A DNA stretch of 32,385 nucleotides from Rhodospirillales bacterium (GCA_018971565.1 JAGXAO010000014.1:1-32385), one strand, 5' to 3'; positions 1-7,987 are shown, counted from the first letter of the stretch. The notes: generated by a model from the sequence alone, not told the origin. Translations and numbers: made by a program.

Positions 1-1418
1 ACGGTGAGGCCGGAGAGTTTGATCGTCGGCTGGCCTACCCCCACAGGCACGCCCTGGCCGTTTTTGCCGCAGGTGCCAATGCCCGGGTCCAGCGCCGGGT
101 CGTTGCCAATCATCTCCACCTTGGTCAGCGCGTCCGGCCCGTTGCCGATGAGCGTGGCACCCTTTACCGCCGCGCCGATCTTGCCGTCTTCGATCATGTA
201 AGCCTCGGAGGCGGCGAAGACGAACTTACCGGAGGTGATGTCCACCTGCCCGCCGCCGAAATTGACTGCATACAATCCGCGCTTCACGGAGCGGATCATG
301 TCGTCCTTATTGTCCTGCCCGCCGAGCATGATGGTGTTGGTCATGCGCGGCATGGGGGCGTGGGCGTAGCTTTGGCGGCGGCCATTGCCGGTGGCGCGCA
401 TGTTCATCAGCCTTGCGTTCTGCCGGTCCTGGATGAAGCCGGTGAGGATGCCGTCCTCGATCATCACGGTGCGGGAGGTGGGGGTGCCTTCATCGTCGAT
501 GGTGAGGGAGCCGCGGCGGTTGGGGAGGGTACCGTCATCCACCACCGTGACACCCTTGGAGGCGACGCGGCTGCCCATCAGCCCGGCGAAGGCGCTGGTC
601 TGCTTGCGGTTGAAATCGCCCTCCAGACCGTGGCCGATCGCTTCGTGCAGGAGAATGCCGGGCCAGCCGGGGCCAAGCACCACGGGCATCTCACCCGCCG
701 GAGCGGGGACTGCGTTGAGATTCACTTCCGCCTGGCGGATGGCCTCGCGTACCGCGTTCTGCCAGAAATCCGGGGCGATGTAGGCGCCGTAGCCGGAGCG
801 CCCGCCAGCGCCATGGCTGCCGGATTCGCGCTTGCCGTTTTCCTCCAGCACCACGGACACATTGATCCGCACCAACGGGCGGATATCCGCCACGCGGGCG
901 CCGCCGGCGCGGATGATCTCGATCACCTGCCACTCCCCGGCGATGCTGGCCATCACCTGCACCACGCGGGAGTCTGCCGCGCGGGCGAAATCGTCGATCT
1001 GCTTGAGCAGGGCCGCGCGGTCCGCGAAGGGGGCTTCGCCCAGCGGGTTCACGCCCTCGTACAGCGGCGCGCTGGCGGGGGCGGGATCGGCGGCGGAAAC
1101 GCTATGCTCCATGGCCTTGGCTGCGCGGATGGTTTCCGCCGCGCGGGCCAAAGCCGGGGCGGAGAGGTCTCCGGCATGGGCGAAATAGGCGGCCTCCCCC
1201 AGCACGGCGCGCAGGCCGAAGCCCCGGCGCGTGTCGAAAGACGCGGCGCGGATACGGCCATCGTCGAGCGAGATGGATTCCGATTCCCGGTATTCCAGGA
1301 ACAGCTCGCCATCGTCCGTGCCGTCCAAAGCGGTGGCGATGTGCTGGTGCGCGGCGTCCAGATCCAGTCCCTGGGGGCCGTGGAACAGCTCGTCTGCCTT
1401 GTTAAGCGCGTCACTCAT
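1..1418 (-). CDS. tldD: Metalloprotease TldD, cut at the left edge near its C-terminus
   Basis: TldD is the zinc-protease subunit of the cytosolic TldD/TldE (PmbA) pair, which degrades unfolded peptides and trims some modified peptides. The reading frame starts with ATG at 1418 (MSDALNKADELF). It carries the family's HExxxH zinc motif as HEAIGH at residues 258-263, and near the C-terminus GTCGKNGQGVPVGVGQP, typical of TldD. 472 codons are present and the frame is still open at base 1, so against a usual length near 480 only a few residues are missing. A GAGGAG ribosome site lies 9 bases before the ATG and overlaps the stop of the upstream heme A synthase paralogue (13-base gap), so tldD is probably the last gene of that operon. 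No tldE partner is visible. Identification is very secure. Confidence 0.95.
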   Translation of the reverse strand, partial: MSDALNKADELFHGPQGLDLDAAHQHIATALDGTDDGELFLEYRESESISLDDGRIRAASFDTRRGFGLRAVLGEAAYFAHAGDLSAPALARAAETIRAAKAMEHSVSAADPAPASAPLYEGVNPLGEAPFADRAALLKQIDDFARAADSRVVQVMASIAGEWQVIEIIRAGGARVADIRPLVRINVSVVLEENGKRESGSHGAGGRSGYGAYIAPDFWQNAVREAIRQAEVNLNAVPAPAGEMPVVLGPGWPGILLHEAIGHGLEGDFNRKQTSAFAGLMGSRVASKGVTVVDDGTLPNRRGSLTIDDEGTPTSRTVMIEDGILTGFIQDRQNARLMNMRATGNGRRQSYAHAPMPRMTNTIMLGGQDNKDDMIRSVKRGLYAVNFGGGQVDITSGKFVFAASEAYMIEDGKIGAAVKGATLIGNGPDALTKVEMIGNDPALDPGIGTCGKNGQGVPVGVGQPTIKLSGLT

Positions 1419-1431
1419 CTCAAAACACTCC

Positions 1432-2478
1432 TCATTCCGCCGGGGCGAAGACCCTGGCAGGTGCCGCCACCGCGCCGCGCAGGCCATGGCGCGCGCCAAT
1501 GGCAGAGGCAAAGAGCAGCACGGCATTCAGCTCATGCACAAAACCGAGCTCGTTATTTCCCATTACAAGTGTCGCCATGCCGAGCACATATTGCAACGCC
1601 ACCAGTCCGGCCAGCAGCAGAAATAAATCCCGCGTGGCCGGCGGCAGCTTCATCCGCAGCCCCATCACCGCAGTGGTAAGCGCGGTGAGCGCGGTTATGG
1701 TGGCCAGCAGCCGGTGGCAGAACTGCACCATGCCCTTGTTGGTAACGAAATTCATCCAGACAGGGCTTTGGCCAAACATGTCCGGCGGCAGCCAATGGCC
1801 ATCCATGGCGGGAAAACTGTTGAAGACGTGCAGCGCCCCGGAGGTGGCGACCAGCGCGCCAAACCCCATCGTCACCCAGATCAGCGCCACAGTGGCGGTG
1901 GAAAAACCACGCAGAATAACGGCTCCCTCAATCCGCGCCGGCTCAGGGTTACGCAGGGTCATGCCTGTCCATAACAAGGCTGCCAGTATGAGCATGGCGG
2001 AGAGCAGATGCGGTGCGGCCCATTCTGGCGGCGGGGAGAGCACGCCGGGGTACAGGCCCGTCTGCACCATGTACCAGCCATAAATGGCCTGACCCGCGCC
2101 AAGCAGGAAGATGCAGCCCAGCCAAAACGCCAGCCCATGCTGGATGCGGCCTTTCAACAGAAACACCGCGAAGGGGATGGAAAACACCAAAGCCATCAGC
2201 CTGCCCCAGCAACGGTCCAGAAACATCGGCCAGAACAGGGCTTTATACTGCGCCATGCCGATGGGGTGCGCCTGGTACTGCGCCGTGCGCTGGAACAGGC
2301 CGTAAAGCTGGTTCCAATCCGCTGCGTTCATGGGCGGAATGAAGCCGGTGAAAGGCCGCCAGACCTGGATGGAAAAACTTGCCCCGATGGTGCGGGCATG
2401 CCCGCCGCCCACCACCATGCCAAAAACCATGGCGGCCAGCAGCAGAAGCCAGTTGCCGACGGCGCGGTCTGTCTTCAA
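1432..2478 (-). CDS. Heme A synthase (CtaA/Cox15) paralogue with degenerate N-terminal half
   Basis: A polytopic membrane protein of 348 residues in the Cox15/CtaA family, which oxidises heme O to heme A for cytochrome oxidase. The family has two four-helix halves, each with a His pair. Here the C-terminal half looks canonical (FNSFPAMDGHWLPPD near residue 220, QFCHR with His255, GFVHELNAV with His315). The N-terminal half is eroded: the catalytic E-Y-x-H block reads M-F-L-D, so the Glu is Met85 and the His is Asp88, and the usual TR-x-x-SGLS stretch reads HARTIGASFS. His157 is kept. The start is TTG at 2478, overlapping the stop of the upstream homologue by four bases (TTGA), with GAGG 9 bases before it. 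Translational coupling is likely. On sequence alone it should not be catalytic by itself; a helper or heme-relay subunit is an inference. Confidence 0.85.
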   Translation of the reverse strand: MKTDRAVGNWLLLLAAMVFGMVVGGGHARTIGASFSIQVWRPFTGFIPPMNAADWNQLYGLFQRTAQYQAHPIGMAQYKALFWPMFLDRCWGRLMALVFSIPFAVFLLKGRIQHGLAFWLGCIFLLGAGQAIYGWYMVQTGLYPGVLSPPPEWAAPHLLSAMLILAALLWTGMTLRNPEPARIEGAVILRGFSTATVALIWVTMGFGALVATSGALHVFNSFPAMDGHWLPPDMFGQSPVWMNFVTNKGMVQFCHRLLATITALTALTTAVMGLRMKLPPATRDLFLLLAGLVALQYVLGMATLVMGNNELGFVHELNAVLLFASAIGARHGLRGAVAAPARVFAPAE

Positions 2479-3551
2479 CGTGTCGCACCTCGCAGACGGT
2501 GGAGCAGCAGCAGCATCGCGCCCATCAGCGCCACGGCGTTCATCTGGTGCACCACGCCAAGTTCGATCTTGCCGGAAACCAAGGCGGTAACACCCAGCAC
2601 GAATTGCAAAATCACCAGTCCACCCGCCAGCAGGGCGGCATCGCGCACCGGCGGCGGGGCTTCACGGCGCAGCACCCGCACGGTGATGGCCAGGATGGCA
2701 AGCGAGGCCATCACCGCGAGGCTTTGATGGTCGAAGATAACGGTGGCGGGGTTTGAAAACGCGCCGCTGGGCCAGTGGGCTGGCGGTTGCCCGGTGCCCA
2801 CCTGCCTGGCCATGGAAAAATCCGCGATGCCATGAATGCCGGAGACAATGGTGCCGCCCAGCATCGCCAGCAGCAGCACCACGAAGGAGCCGACGCTGTG
2901 GCCGCGCAGGCCCTTTAAGCCCGCATAACGCGCGGGCTCGGGCGCGGTGACGGTAAAGGCCGTCCACAACACCGCGCTGAACAGGAACATGGCGCCGAAG
3001 AAATGCAAGGAGAGCCAGCCAGGGGCAACGGCGGTGGAATCCGGGTCGAACCCAGAGGAGACCATCAGCCAGCCGATGAGCCCTTGCAGCCCGCCGAGCA
3101 CGAACAGCAGGAACAGCCATTTGATCAGGCGTTTTTCAATACGCCCGGTAAGTGCCAGAACAACCAGCGGCACCAGCAGCACGGCACCCATCAGCCGCCC
3201 CCATAGCCGGTGGAAATATTCCGGCCAGAACAATTGCTGGAAACCGTGCATGCCCATGCCGGGGTGCAGAATCTGGTATTGCGGGATGGTCTTATACAGC
3301 GCGAACAGCTTAGCCCAGGCATCCTGGCTCATCGGCGGCAGCACGCCGATGATCGGCTCCCATTTCATGATGGAAAGCCCGGAACCGGAATCCCGTGTGT
3401 AACCGCCGATGCCGACCATTACCCAGATCATGAAGGCGAGCAGATAAAGCCAGTTGGCCACCAGCTTCCGGTTGGCCTGGCTGGCCGCACCCCCGCTTGG
3501 GCGCGCGGCGTTGAAAGAGCTGCTTGCGGGACGGGCTGTATCACTAGGCAC
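2475..3551 (-). CDS. ctaA: Heme A synthase CtaA/Cox15, canonical N-terminal half
   Basis: 358-residue multi-span membrane protein, predicted to convert heme O to heme A in the cytoplasmic membrane. The N-terminal half is textbook: GGYTRDSGSGLS at 49-60, then PEYFHRLWGRL, which supplies Glu111 and His114 (equivalent to the catalytic Glu and heme-ligand His of Bacillus CtaA), and His183 in LHFFGAM. The C-terminal half keeps His275 and His335, but the normally conserved NTFPLMDG region is replaced by unrelated sequence (IADFSMARQVG), and QFDHR has become IFDHQ. The start is GTG at 3551, supported by AAGGAG seven bases upstream. A polar, low-complexity N-terminus of about 28 residues precedes helix 1. 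It is first in a probable ctaA-paralogue-tldD operon. The family call is secure; whether it needs its neighbour is open. Confidence 0.92.
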   Translation of the reverse strand: MPSDTARPASSSFNAARPSGGAASQANRKLVANWLYLLAFMIWVMVGIGGYTRDSGSGLSIMKWEPIIGVLPPMSQDAWAKLFALYKTIPQYQILHPGMGMHGFQQLFWPEYFHRLWGRLMGAVLLVPLVVLALTGRIEKRLIKWLFLLFVLGGLQGLIGWLMVSSGFDPDSTAVAPGWLSLHFFGAMFLFSAVLWTAFTVTAPEPARYAGLKGLRGHSVGSFVVLLLAMLGGTIVSGIHGIADFSMARQVGTGQPPAHWPSGAFSNPATVIFDHQSLAVMASLAILAITVRVLRREAPPPVRDAALLAGGLVILQFVLGVTALVSGKIELGVVHQMNAVALMGAMLLLLHRLRGATR

Positions 3552-3574
3552 GGACAGGCTCCTTAAGCTTCAGG

Positions 3575-3612
3575 CCAGGGCATTACGCCCCAGGGCAAAA
3601 AACCGCCAGGGC
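3575..3612. repeat. Three direct CCAGGGC repeats in the ctaA leader
   Basis: CCAGGGC occurs on the plus strand at 3575-3581, 3590-3596 and 3606-3612, a spacing of 15 and 16 bases. The repeats lie between the guanine deaminase stop and the ctaA start. The third overlaps the proposed terminator stem. Regular spacing of about one and a half helical turns could mean protein binding, but chance in GC-rich DNA is possible. Confidence 0.5.
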
Positions 3613-3626
3613 CCAGGCCGAATGGC
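3597..3626 (-). terminator. Probable Rho-independent terminator of the folE-guanine deaminase operon
   Basis: Reading the minus strand just after the deaminase stop at 3633, an imperfect hairpin (GCCA, bulge, GGC, loop CTGG, GCC, bulge, TGGC) is followed by GG and six T (AAAAAA at 3597-3602 on the plus strand). It would separate folE-deaminase from ctaA. The stem is short and bulged, so strength is uncertain. Confidence 0.45.
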
Positions 3627-3632
3627 AGAAAT

Positions 3633-4112
3633 TCAGTATGCCGTGCGCGTTTCGAGCCTGAGCCAATCATTATAGGTCTCCCGGGCTTCATCAACAAACT
3701 CGGTAAGCTGGATAGCCGGGGTGGTCCGCTCGGCTGGGGGTTTTGCAAGCTGGCGGTAGAATTTCTGGTCGTCGAACCCGATCTTCTCCGCATCCTCCGG
3801 CGCGCAGGCATAATAAACCTTGCCAATCCGCGCCCAGAAAATGGCGGACATGCACATCGGGCAAGGCAGGCCGTTCACATAAATTTCGGCGCCGGAGAGA
3901 TCGAAGCGCTCTTCCTTGCGGGCCGCGTCGCGGATGGCCGTCACCTCCGCATGCGCCGTCGGGTCAACGGCGGAAAGCACGCGGTTATGCCCCTCGCCGA
4001 TAATCTCGCCATCGCGCACCACAACCGCGCCGAACGGCCCGCCATGGCCGCCAGCCATGCCCTGCCGCGCCAGCCCGATGGCGCGTTTCATGAAAACCTC
4101 ATGTTGGCTCAC
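3633..4112 (-). CDS. guaD: Guanine deaminase-type nucleoside deaminase
   Basis: A 159-residue cytosolic zinc deaminase of the CDA/dCMP deaminase fold. Ligands and catalytic acid are visible: HAE at 54-56 (His zinc ligand, Glu proton shuttle) and PCPMC with Cys84 and Cys87. The sequence runs parallel to Bacillus GuaD over its whole length (GGPFGAVVV, DPTAHAEVTAIR, the GFDD-x-x-x-Y region, PAERTTP, a C-terminal Tyr), so conversion of guanine to xanthine is the best prediction; a related purine or pterin deaminase is possible. The start is GTG at 4112, chosen because GGAG lies seven bases before it. It begins one base after the folE stop, so the two are probably co-translated. A 26-codon upstream in-frame extension would run into folE and was rejected. 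Not TadA: it lacks the TadA-specific surroundings. Confidence 0.85.
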   Translation of the reverse strand: MSQHEVFMKRAIGLARQGMAGGHGGPFGAVVVRDGEIIGEGHNRVLSAVDPTAHAEVTAIRDAARKEERFDLSGAEIYVNGLPCPMCMSAIFWARIGKVYYACAPEDAEKIGFDDQKFYRQLAKPPAERTTPAIQLTEFVDEARETYNDWLRLETRTAY

Positions 4113-4113
4113 T

Positions 4114-4749
4114 TCAGAACTCCGTGCAGCTCCGGGCCTGGAGCATTGCCAAAAGTTCCCGGCGGGTAGAGGGGTTTTCCCGGAATTCACCCAGCATGTG
4201 GCTGGTCACCATGCTCACCCCCGGCTTGTGCACCCCGCGGGTGGAGATGCATTGGTGGTTCGCCTCGATCACCACCGCCACCCCACGCGGTTGCAATACC
4301 TCCTGGATGGTATTGGCAATTTGCGCCGTCAGCTTCTCCTGAATCTGGAAGCGCTTGGCATAGGCATCCACCACACGGGCCAGCTTGGAAATACCTACAA
4401 CACGGGTTCCCGGCAGATAAGCCACATGCGCCTTGCCGGTAATCGGCACCATATGGTGCTCGCAATGGCTTTCCAGCCGGATATCGCGCAGCAGCACAAT
4501 CTCGTCATAGCCATCCGTCTCCTCAAAAGTGCGGGAGAGGATTTCAGTGGGGTCTTCATCATAACCTTTGAAGAATTCTTCGTAAGATTTCACGACGCGC
4601 TTTGGCGTATCGCGCAGCCCTTCGCGGGAAACATCCTCGCCTGCCCAAAGCAGCAGCGTACGCACGGCCTCCTCGGCCTGCGCGCGGGTGGGGCGCGCTA
4701 AGCTTTGCTTGCGCTTCGCCAGCTTGCCGGACTTGGACTGAATATTCAA
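4114..4749 (-). CDS. folE: GTP cyclohydrolase I
   Basis: FolE converts GTP to 7,8-dihydroneopterin triphosphate, the entry step to folate (and, in many bacteria, to queuosine precursors). The 211-residue protein has the family's zinc site: Cys96 and His99 in [10 protein letters not shown], and Cys167 in [16 protein letters not shown] and GISKLARVV are also typical. The start is TTG at 4749 with GGAG six bases upstream; no in-frame ATG fits better. The basic first 20 residues are outside the core fold. A possible promoter lies 50-80 bases upstream. It is the first gene of a two-gene unit with the guanine deaminase; folB of the same pathway is at 12883-13293. Very secure. Confidence 0.96.
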   Translation of the reverse strand: MNIQSKSGKLAKRKQSLARPTRAQAEEAVRTLLLWAGEDVSREGLRDTPKRVVKSYEEFFKGYDEDPTEILSRTFEETDGYDEIVLLRDIRLESHCEHHMVPITGKAHVAYLPGTRVVGISKLARVVDAYAKRFQIQEKLTAQIANTIQEVLQPRGVAVVIEANHQCISTRGVHKPGVSMVTSHMLGEFRENPSTRRELLAMLQARSCTEF

Positions 4750-4800
4750 GGCGCACTCCGTTTCAATTCTGCGGCGTTAACTGCTTCACGCCATCATACG

Positions 4801-4830
4801 TCTATATGGGTCAGCCGGATCAGTCCGCAA
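4801..4830 (-). promoter_or_regulatory. folE: Candidate promoter for folE
   Basis: On the minus strand TTGCGG (4825-4830) and TATAGA (4801-4806) are separated by 18 bases, an acceptable sigma-70-like pair, placing the transcript start about 45 bases before the folE TTG. It lies in the 87-base gap after apaG. No experimental support; alternative -10 boxes such as TATGAT lie close by. Confidence 0.35.
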
Positions 4831-4836
4831 ATAATG

Positions 4837-5241
4837 CTAATGCCGCCGCGCATCCTGGTGAGGGCTATCCAGGCTGAAGGCGGGCACCGCCACGTCAAAC
4901 GCCATGCCCGAGGGCAAAAGCTGCATGTGGTAGGTGCCAAACATGAAACCGGTGGGGGTAGAGAGCGGCGTGCCAGAGCTGTATTCAAATCTTGCACCGG
5001 GCTGAAGCACTGGCTGCTTGCCCACCACGCCATCACCATGCACGTTCACCACCCGGCCATTGGCATCGGTAATCTGCCAGCTGCGTTTCAAAAGCTGCAC
5101 GGTTTCAACACCGTGGTTGATAATGGTGATGTGATACGCCCAGAAGAACTGCCCGGCCTCGGGTTGGGACTGCCCATCCAAGTAAGTCACGTGCACCTGC
5201 ACGGTAATGTCGCCGGTCGTGGCCTCGAACCCTGATTGCAT
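4837..5241 (-). CDS. apaG: ApaG protein (DUF525)
   Basis: A 134-residue single-domain protein with the ApaG beta-sandwich signature: an ITVQVHVTYL strand, FFWAYHITIINHG, LLKRSWQITDANG, a VxGKQPVLQPG turn, and YSSGTPLSTPTGFMFGTY. ApaG is linked to diadenosine-tetraphosphate and cation phenotypes in enterobacteria, but its molecular role is unsettled. The start is ATG at 5241. The gene is divergent from the TPR lipoprotein gene, with about 90 bases between them, and lies 87 bases before folE. Here apaG is without the ksgA/apaH neighbours seen in enterics. Family assignment is secure, function is not. Confidence 0.93.
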   Translation of the reverse strand: MQSGFEATTGDITVQVHVTYLDGQSQPEAGQFFWAYHITIINHGVETVQLLKRSWQITDANGRVVNVHGDGVVGKQPVLQPGARFEYSSGTPLSTPTGFMFGTYHMQLLPSGMAFDVAVPAFSLDSPHQDARRH

Positions 5242-5271
5242 GGCTCCAACCTATCTCACCGCGCGGGGCGG

Positions 5272-5291
5272 AACAAGCAAGCCTTGTTTTT
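5272..5291 (+). other. Small hairpin with T-run upstream of the TPR lipoprotein
   Basis: AACAAG (5272-5277), loop CAAGC, CTTGTT (5283-5288), then TTT. It resembles a weak terminator or attenuator but no plus-strand gene precedes it; it lies about 43 bases before the lipoprotein start. It could be a leader element or chance. Confidence 0.3.
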
Positions 5292-5333
5292 CCGTATTTT
5301 GCGGGGCGGCCATCCCGCTGCTACAGCTTGGCA

Positions 5334-7046
5334 ATGCCGATTTCCTTGCCGTTTGGCCGCGCCGCCACAGCCGCCTGCATCTTGCTATCCGCCTGCGCGG
5401 CAGGGCCAGGCAGCAACACCCCCGCCCCCCTCGCCCAGCCTCATCTTGCCGCATCCAACCCGGCACTGGGCGCATTTTTGGCGGCGCGTTATGCGGATTC
5501 AGTGAACGACCCCGCCAGCGCCGCGCGCTTCTACGCCACCGCCCTGAAGCACAACCCAACGAACCCGCAACTGGCCGAGGAAGGATTTCTGGCCGGGGTA
5601 TTTTCCGGCAGCCCAGAAGCCGCACAGCTGGCCCCGCGCCTGCCTGGCAATGCCCTTGCCTCTCTGCTGCGCGGCAACCAGGCGGCAATGGCAGGCGATT
5701 ACGCCACGGCGGCAAAATTTTTCGCCGCCCTGCCGCGCGACCAGCTCGCCGCAATGATCGAACCGCTGCTGCTCGCCTGGACCCAGTTTGGCCAAGGCAA
5801 TGAGCAAGCCGCGCTGAATACGCTCAGCCCCGCCTTTAACGACAGTAATTTCGGTGCTGTCTATGTACTTAACGCGGCACTCATCGCCGATGCGGCGGGC
5901 GATACCAGGAGCGCCGCGCAGCTTTACGGCGCGGTTTCAGCGGATTCTCCCAATCTGCGCCTCGCGCAAATCCTCGCCAGCTGGGACACGCGGCAAGGCC
6001 AGGTACACCAGGCACAGGCGGTGCTGGCCGCTTTGGTCGCGGCACACCCAGACCTTGCCATCGCCCTGCCGCAGATGGAAAAACAAATCCACGCGCCTGT
6101 CATTTCCACCCCGGTGCAAGGCATGGCGGAAGCGTATCTAACCCTCGCCGCCTCGCTCTCACAACCGCAGGCGGGCTTTCTGCGCACGGTTTTTCTGCGC
6201 TTTGCCCTGCAAATGCGGCCAGACCTTTCAGCCGCCCGGCTATTGTTGGCCAACACGCAAGTTAACAGCAGCGATCCAACTTACACACCCACCACCGTGC
6301 AGGCACAGAACGCCATCGCCACCCTTTCGCCCATCCAGCCTTCCGACCCGCTTTACGGCCCGGCGGCGCTGCAACAAGCCAGCCTGCTGGCAAATCTCGG
6401 CCAGACAGATCAGGCCGTGGCGCTGCTGGATAAGCTGATCGCCAGCCACCCGGGCGACCCTGGGCTGCTGGCCAGCGCCGGTGATATCCGGCGCAATGCC
6501 GGCCAGTGCGCGCAAGCCCTACCCTATTACCAAAAAGCCATCGCCATGGCGGGCAGCCTGCCGCCATCCACCGCCGGAATGTTGTTTTTCGACCGCGGCA
6601 TCTGCGAAGACCAGACAGGCAACTGGGGCGCGGCGGAAGCGGATATCGAACAGGCGCTGAAGCTCTCGCCAGACCAGCCTTATGTACTGAATTACCTGGG
6701 TTATAGCTGGGCATTGCATGATGAAAACCTGGACCAGGCGCAGGCGATGCTCACCAAGGCCACCAGGCTGGACCCCAATGACGGCGCGGTGCAGGATTCC
6801 CTCGGTTTCGTGGAGATGAAGCGCGGCAACGCCAAACAGGCTGTCGCACTTCTCATCCAGGCGGTGGAGCTCACCCCAGATAACCCGGAAGTCAACGCGC
6901 ATCTGGGCGATGCTTTCTGGCAGGCGGGCCAGCCCCTGCAGGCAGGCTACCAATGGGACAGGGCATTGAACCTCAACCCCGACCCGAAGCTGAAAGCCGA
7001 GCTTGAGGCAAAGATCCGCCAGCATTTCAGCCAGCACTCCCCATGA
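5334..7046 (+). CDS. TPR-repeat lipoprotein
   Basis: A protein of about 570 residues that begins with a lipoprotein signal: a short basic start, a hydrophobic core, and the lipobox LLSAC with Cys near residue 21, so it should be lipid-anchored in the envelope. The rest is alanine-rich helical repeat sequence. The clearest tetratricopeptide repeats are in the last 200 residues (YQKAIAMAG, DIEQALKLSPDQPYVLNYLGY, LTKATRLDPNDGAVQDSLGF, LIQAVELTPDNPEVNAHLGD). No catalytic motif is seen; TPR lipoproteins usually scaffold envelope complexes. ATG 5334 is preferred, but an in-frame TTG at 5328 is possible and neither has a good ribosome site. The stop overlaps ispE by four bases (ATGA), an arrangement I recall from other alphaproteobacteria. 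Confidence 0.88.
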   Translation: MPISLPFGRAATAACILLSACAAGPGSNTPAPLAQPHLAASNPALGAFLAARYADSVNDPASAARFYATALKHNPTNPQLAEEGFLAGVFSGSPEAAQLAPRLPGNALASLLRGNQAAMAGDYATAAKFFAALPRDQLAAMIEPLLLAWTQFGQGNEQAALNTLSPAFNDSNFGAVYVLNAALIADAAGDTRSAAQLYGAVSADSPNLRLAQILASWDTRQGQVHQAQAVLAALVAAHPDLAIALPQMEKQIHAPVISTPVQGMAEAYLTLAASLSQPQAGFLRTVFLRFALQMRPDLSAARLLLANTQVNSSDPTYTPTTVQAQNAIATLSPIQPSDPLYGPAALQQASLLANLGQTDQAVALLDKLIASHPGDPGLLASAGDIRRNAGQCAQALPYYQKAIAMAGSLPPSTAGMLFFDRGICEDQTGNWGAAEADIEQALKLSPDQPYVLNYLGYSWALHDENLDQAQAMLTKATRLDPNDGAVQDSLGFVEMKRGNAKQAVALLIQAVELTPDNPEVNAHLGDAFWQAGQPLQAGYQWDRALNLNPDPKLKAELEAKIRQHFSQHSP

Positions 7047-7897
7047 GCATCACCTCTTTCGCGCCAGCCAAGGTCAATCTGTACCTGCACGTCACCGGCA
7101 AGCGGGCAGATGGCTACCATTTGCTGGACAGTCTGGCTGTATTTCCGGCGGTGGGTGATGTGGTGGAGGTAAAGGCGGCGGCGGAGCTCAGCCTCAGCCT
7201 CGGCGGCGTGTTCGGCGCAGCCCTTCAGGCCGAACCGGATAATCTGCTGCTGCGGGCCGCGCGGGCCCTGGCGCCTGGGCGCGGGGCCCAGCTGCGGCTG
7301 GAGAAAAACCTGCCTGTGGCCTCGGGCATTGGCGGTGGCTCGGCGGATGCCGCCGCCGCGCTGCGGGCACTGTGTGCATTATGGGAAATTACGGCCGCGG
7401 ACTTACCCGGCATCGCGCTGCAGCTGGGGGCTGACGTGCCGGTCTGCCTGGCTTCGCGCCCGGCCCGGATGCAGGGCATCGGCGAAATTCTTGCACCCGC
7501 CCCGCTTTTGCCCGCTTTCGGCATGGTGCTGGCAAACCCTGGTGTCGCTGTACCCACGCCCGCCGTGTTCAAGGCGCGCACTGGCGGCTTCAGCCCCGCC
7601 CCGGCCCTACCGGCTTCTTGGCCAGATGCAGCGGCCATGGCGGCGGATTTGCAGCGCTATGGAAACGATCTGCAGGCTGCCGCCCTCTCCATCCAGCCCG
7701 TCATTGGCGATGTGCTGGCGGCCTTAGGCGCCTTGCCCGGCGCGTTGCTGGCACGCATGAGCGGCTCCGGCGCCACCTGTTTCGCCTTGTTCAACACCCC
7801 TGCCGCAGCACAGATAGCAGCCGCCATGCTGGCCACCCGTTCAGGTTGGTGGTGCTGGGGTGGGGGGCTTTACCAGCCGCCCCAGACCGGCTTATGA
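7043..7897 (+). CDS. ispE: 4-diphosphocytidyl-2-C-methyl-D-erythritol kinase
   Basis: IspE phosphorylates CDP-methylerythritol in the non-mevalonate isoprenoid pathway. The 284-residue protein has the GHMP-kinase features: APAKVNLYLHV with the substrate Lys10, the ATP loop PVASGIGGGSADAAAA near residue 90, LGADVPVC with the catalytic Asp, and the third motif LLARMSGSGATCFALF. The C-terminus ends WWCWGGGLYQPPQTGL; the WW-x-W-GG-LY pattern is typical and a few extra residues follow. The ATG overlaps the stop of the TPR gene (ATGA), indicating coupling. tRNA-Gln starts 12 bases after the stop, so they may share a transcript. Secure. Confidence 0.96.
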   Translation: MSITSFAPAKVNLYLHVTGKRADGYHLLDSLAVFPAVGDVVEVKAAAELSLSLGGVFGAALQAEPDNLLLRAARALAPGRGAQLRLEKNLPVASGIGGGSADAAAALRALCALWEITAADLPGIALQLGADVPVCLASRPARMQGIGEILAPAPLLPAFGMVLANPGVAVPTPAVFKARTGGFSPAPALPASWPDAAAMAADLQRYGNDLQAAALSIQPVIGDVLAALGALPGALLARMSGSGATCFALFNTPAAAQIAAAMLATRSGWWCWGGGLYQPPQTGL

Positions 7898-7909
7898 GAG
7901 CGCGCGCAT

Positions 7910-7984
7910 TGGGACGTCGCCAAGCGGTAAGGCAGCGGATTTTGATTCCGCCATGCGGAGGTTCGAATCCTCCCGTCCCAGCCA
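7910..7984 (+). tRNA. tRNA-Gln (anticodon UUG)
   Basis: A complete 75-base cloverleaf with encoded CCA. The acceptor stem TGGGACG pairs with CGTCCCA, D stem GCC/GGC, anticodon stem GCGGA/TCCGC with loop TTTTGAT (anticodon TTG), T stem GGAGG/CCTCC with loop TTCGAAT, discriminator G, CCA at 7982-7984. It lies 12 bases after ispE and only three bases before the convergent histidine kinase stop, so no separate terminator is visible between them. Confidence 0.97.
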
Positions 7985-7987
7985 GGC

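Noticed and set aside
360-1679. 439-codon plus-strand open frame
   Set aside because: It lies opposite tldD and the end of the ctaA paralogue; the sequence is His/Gly/Ala-rich with no domain, while the minus strand encodes clear family motifs.
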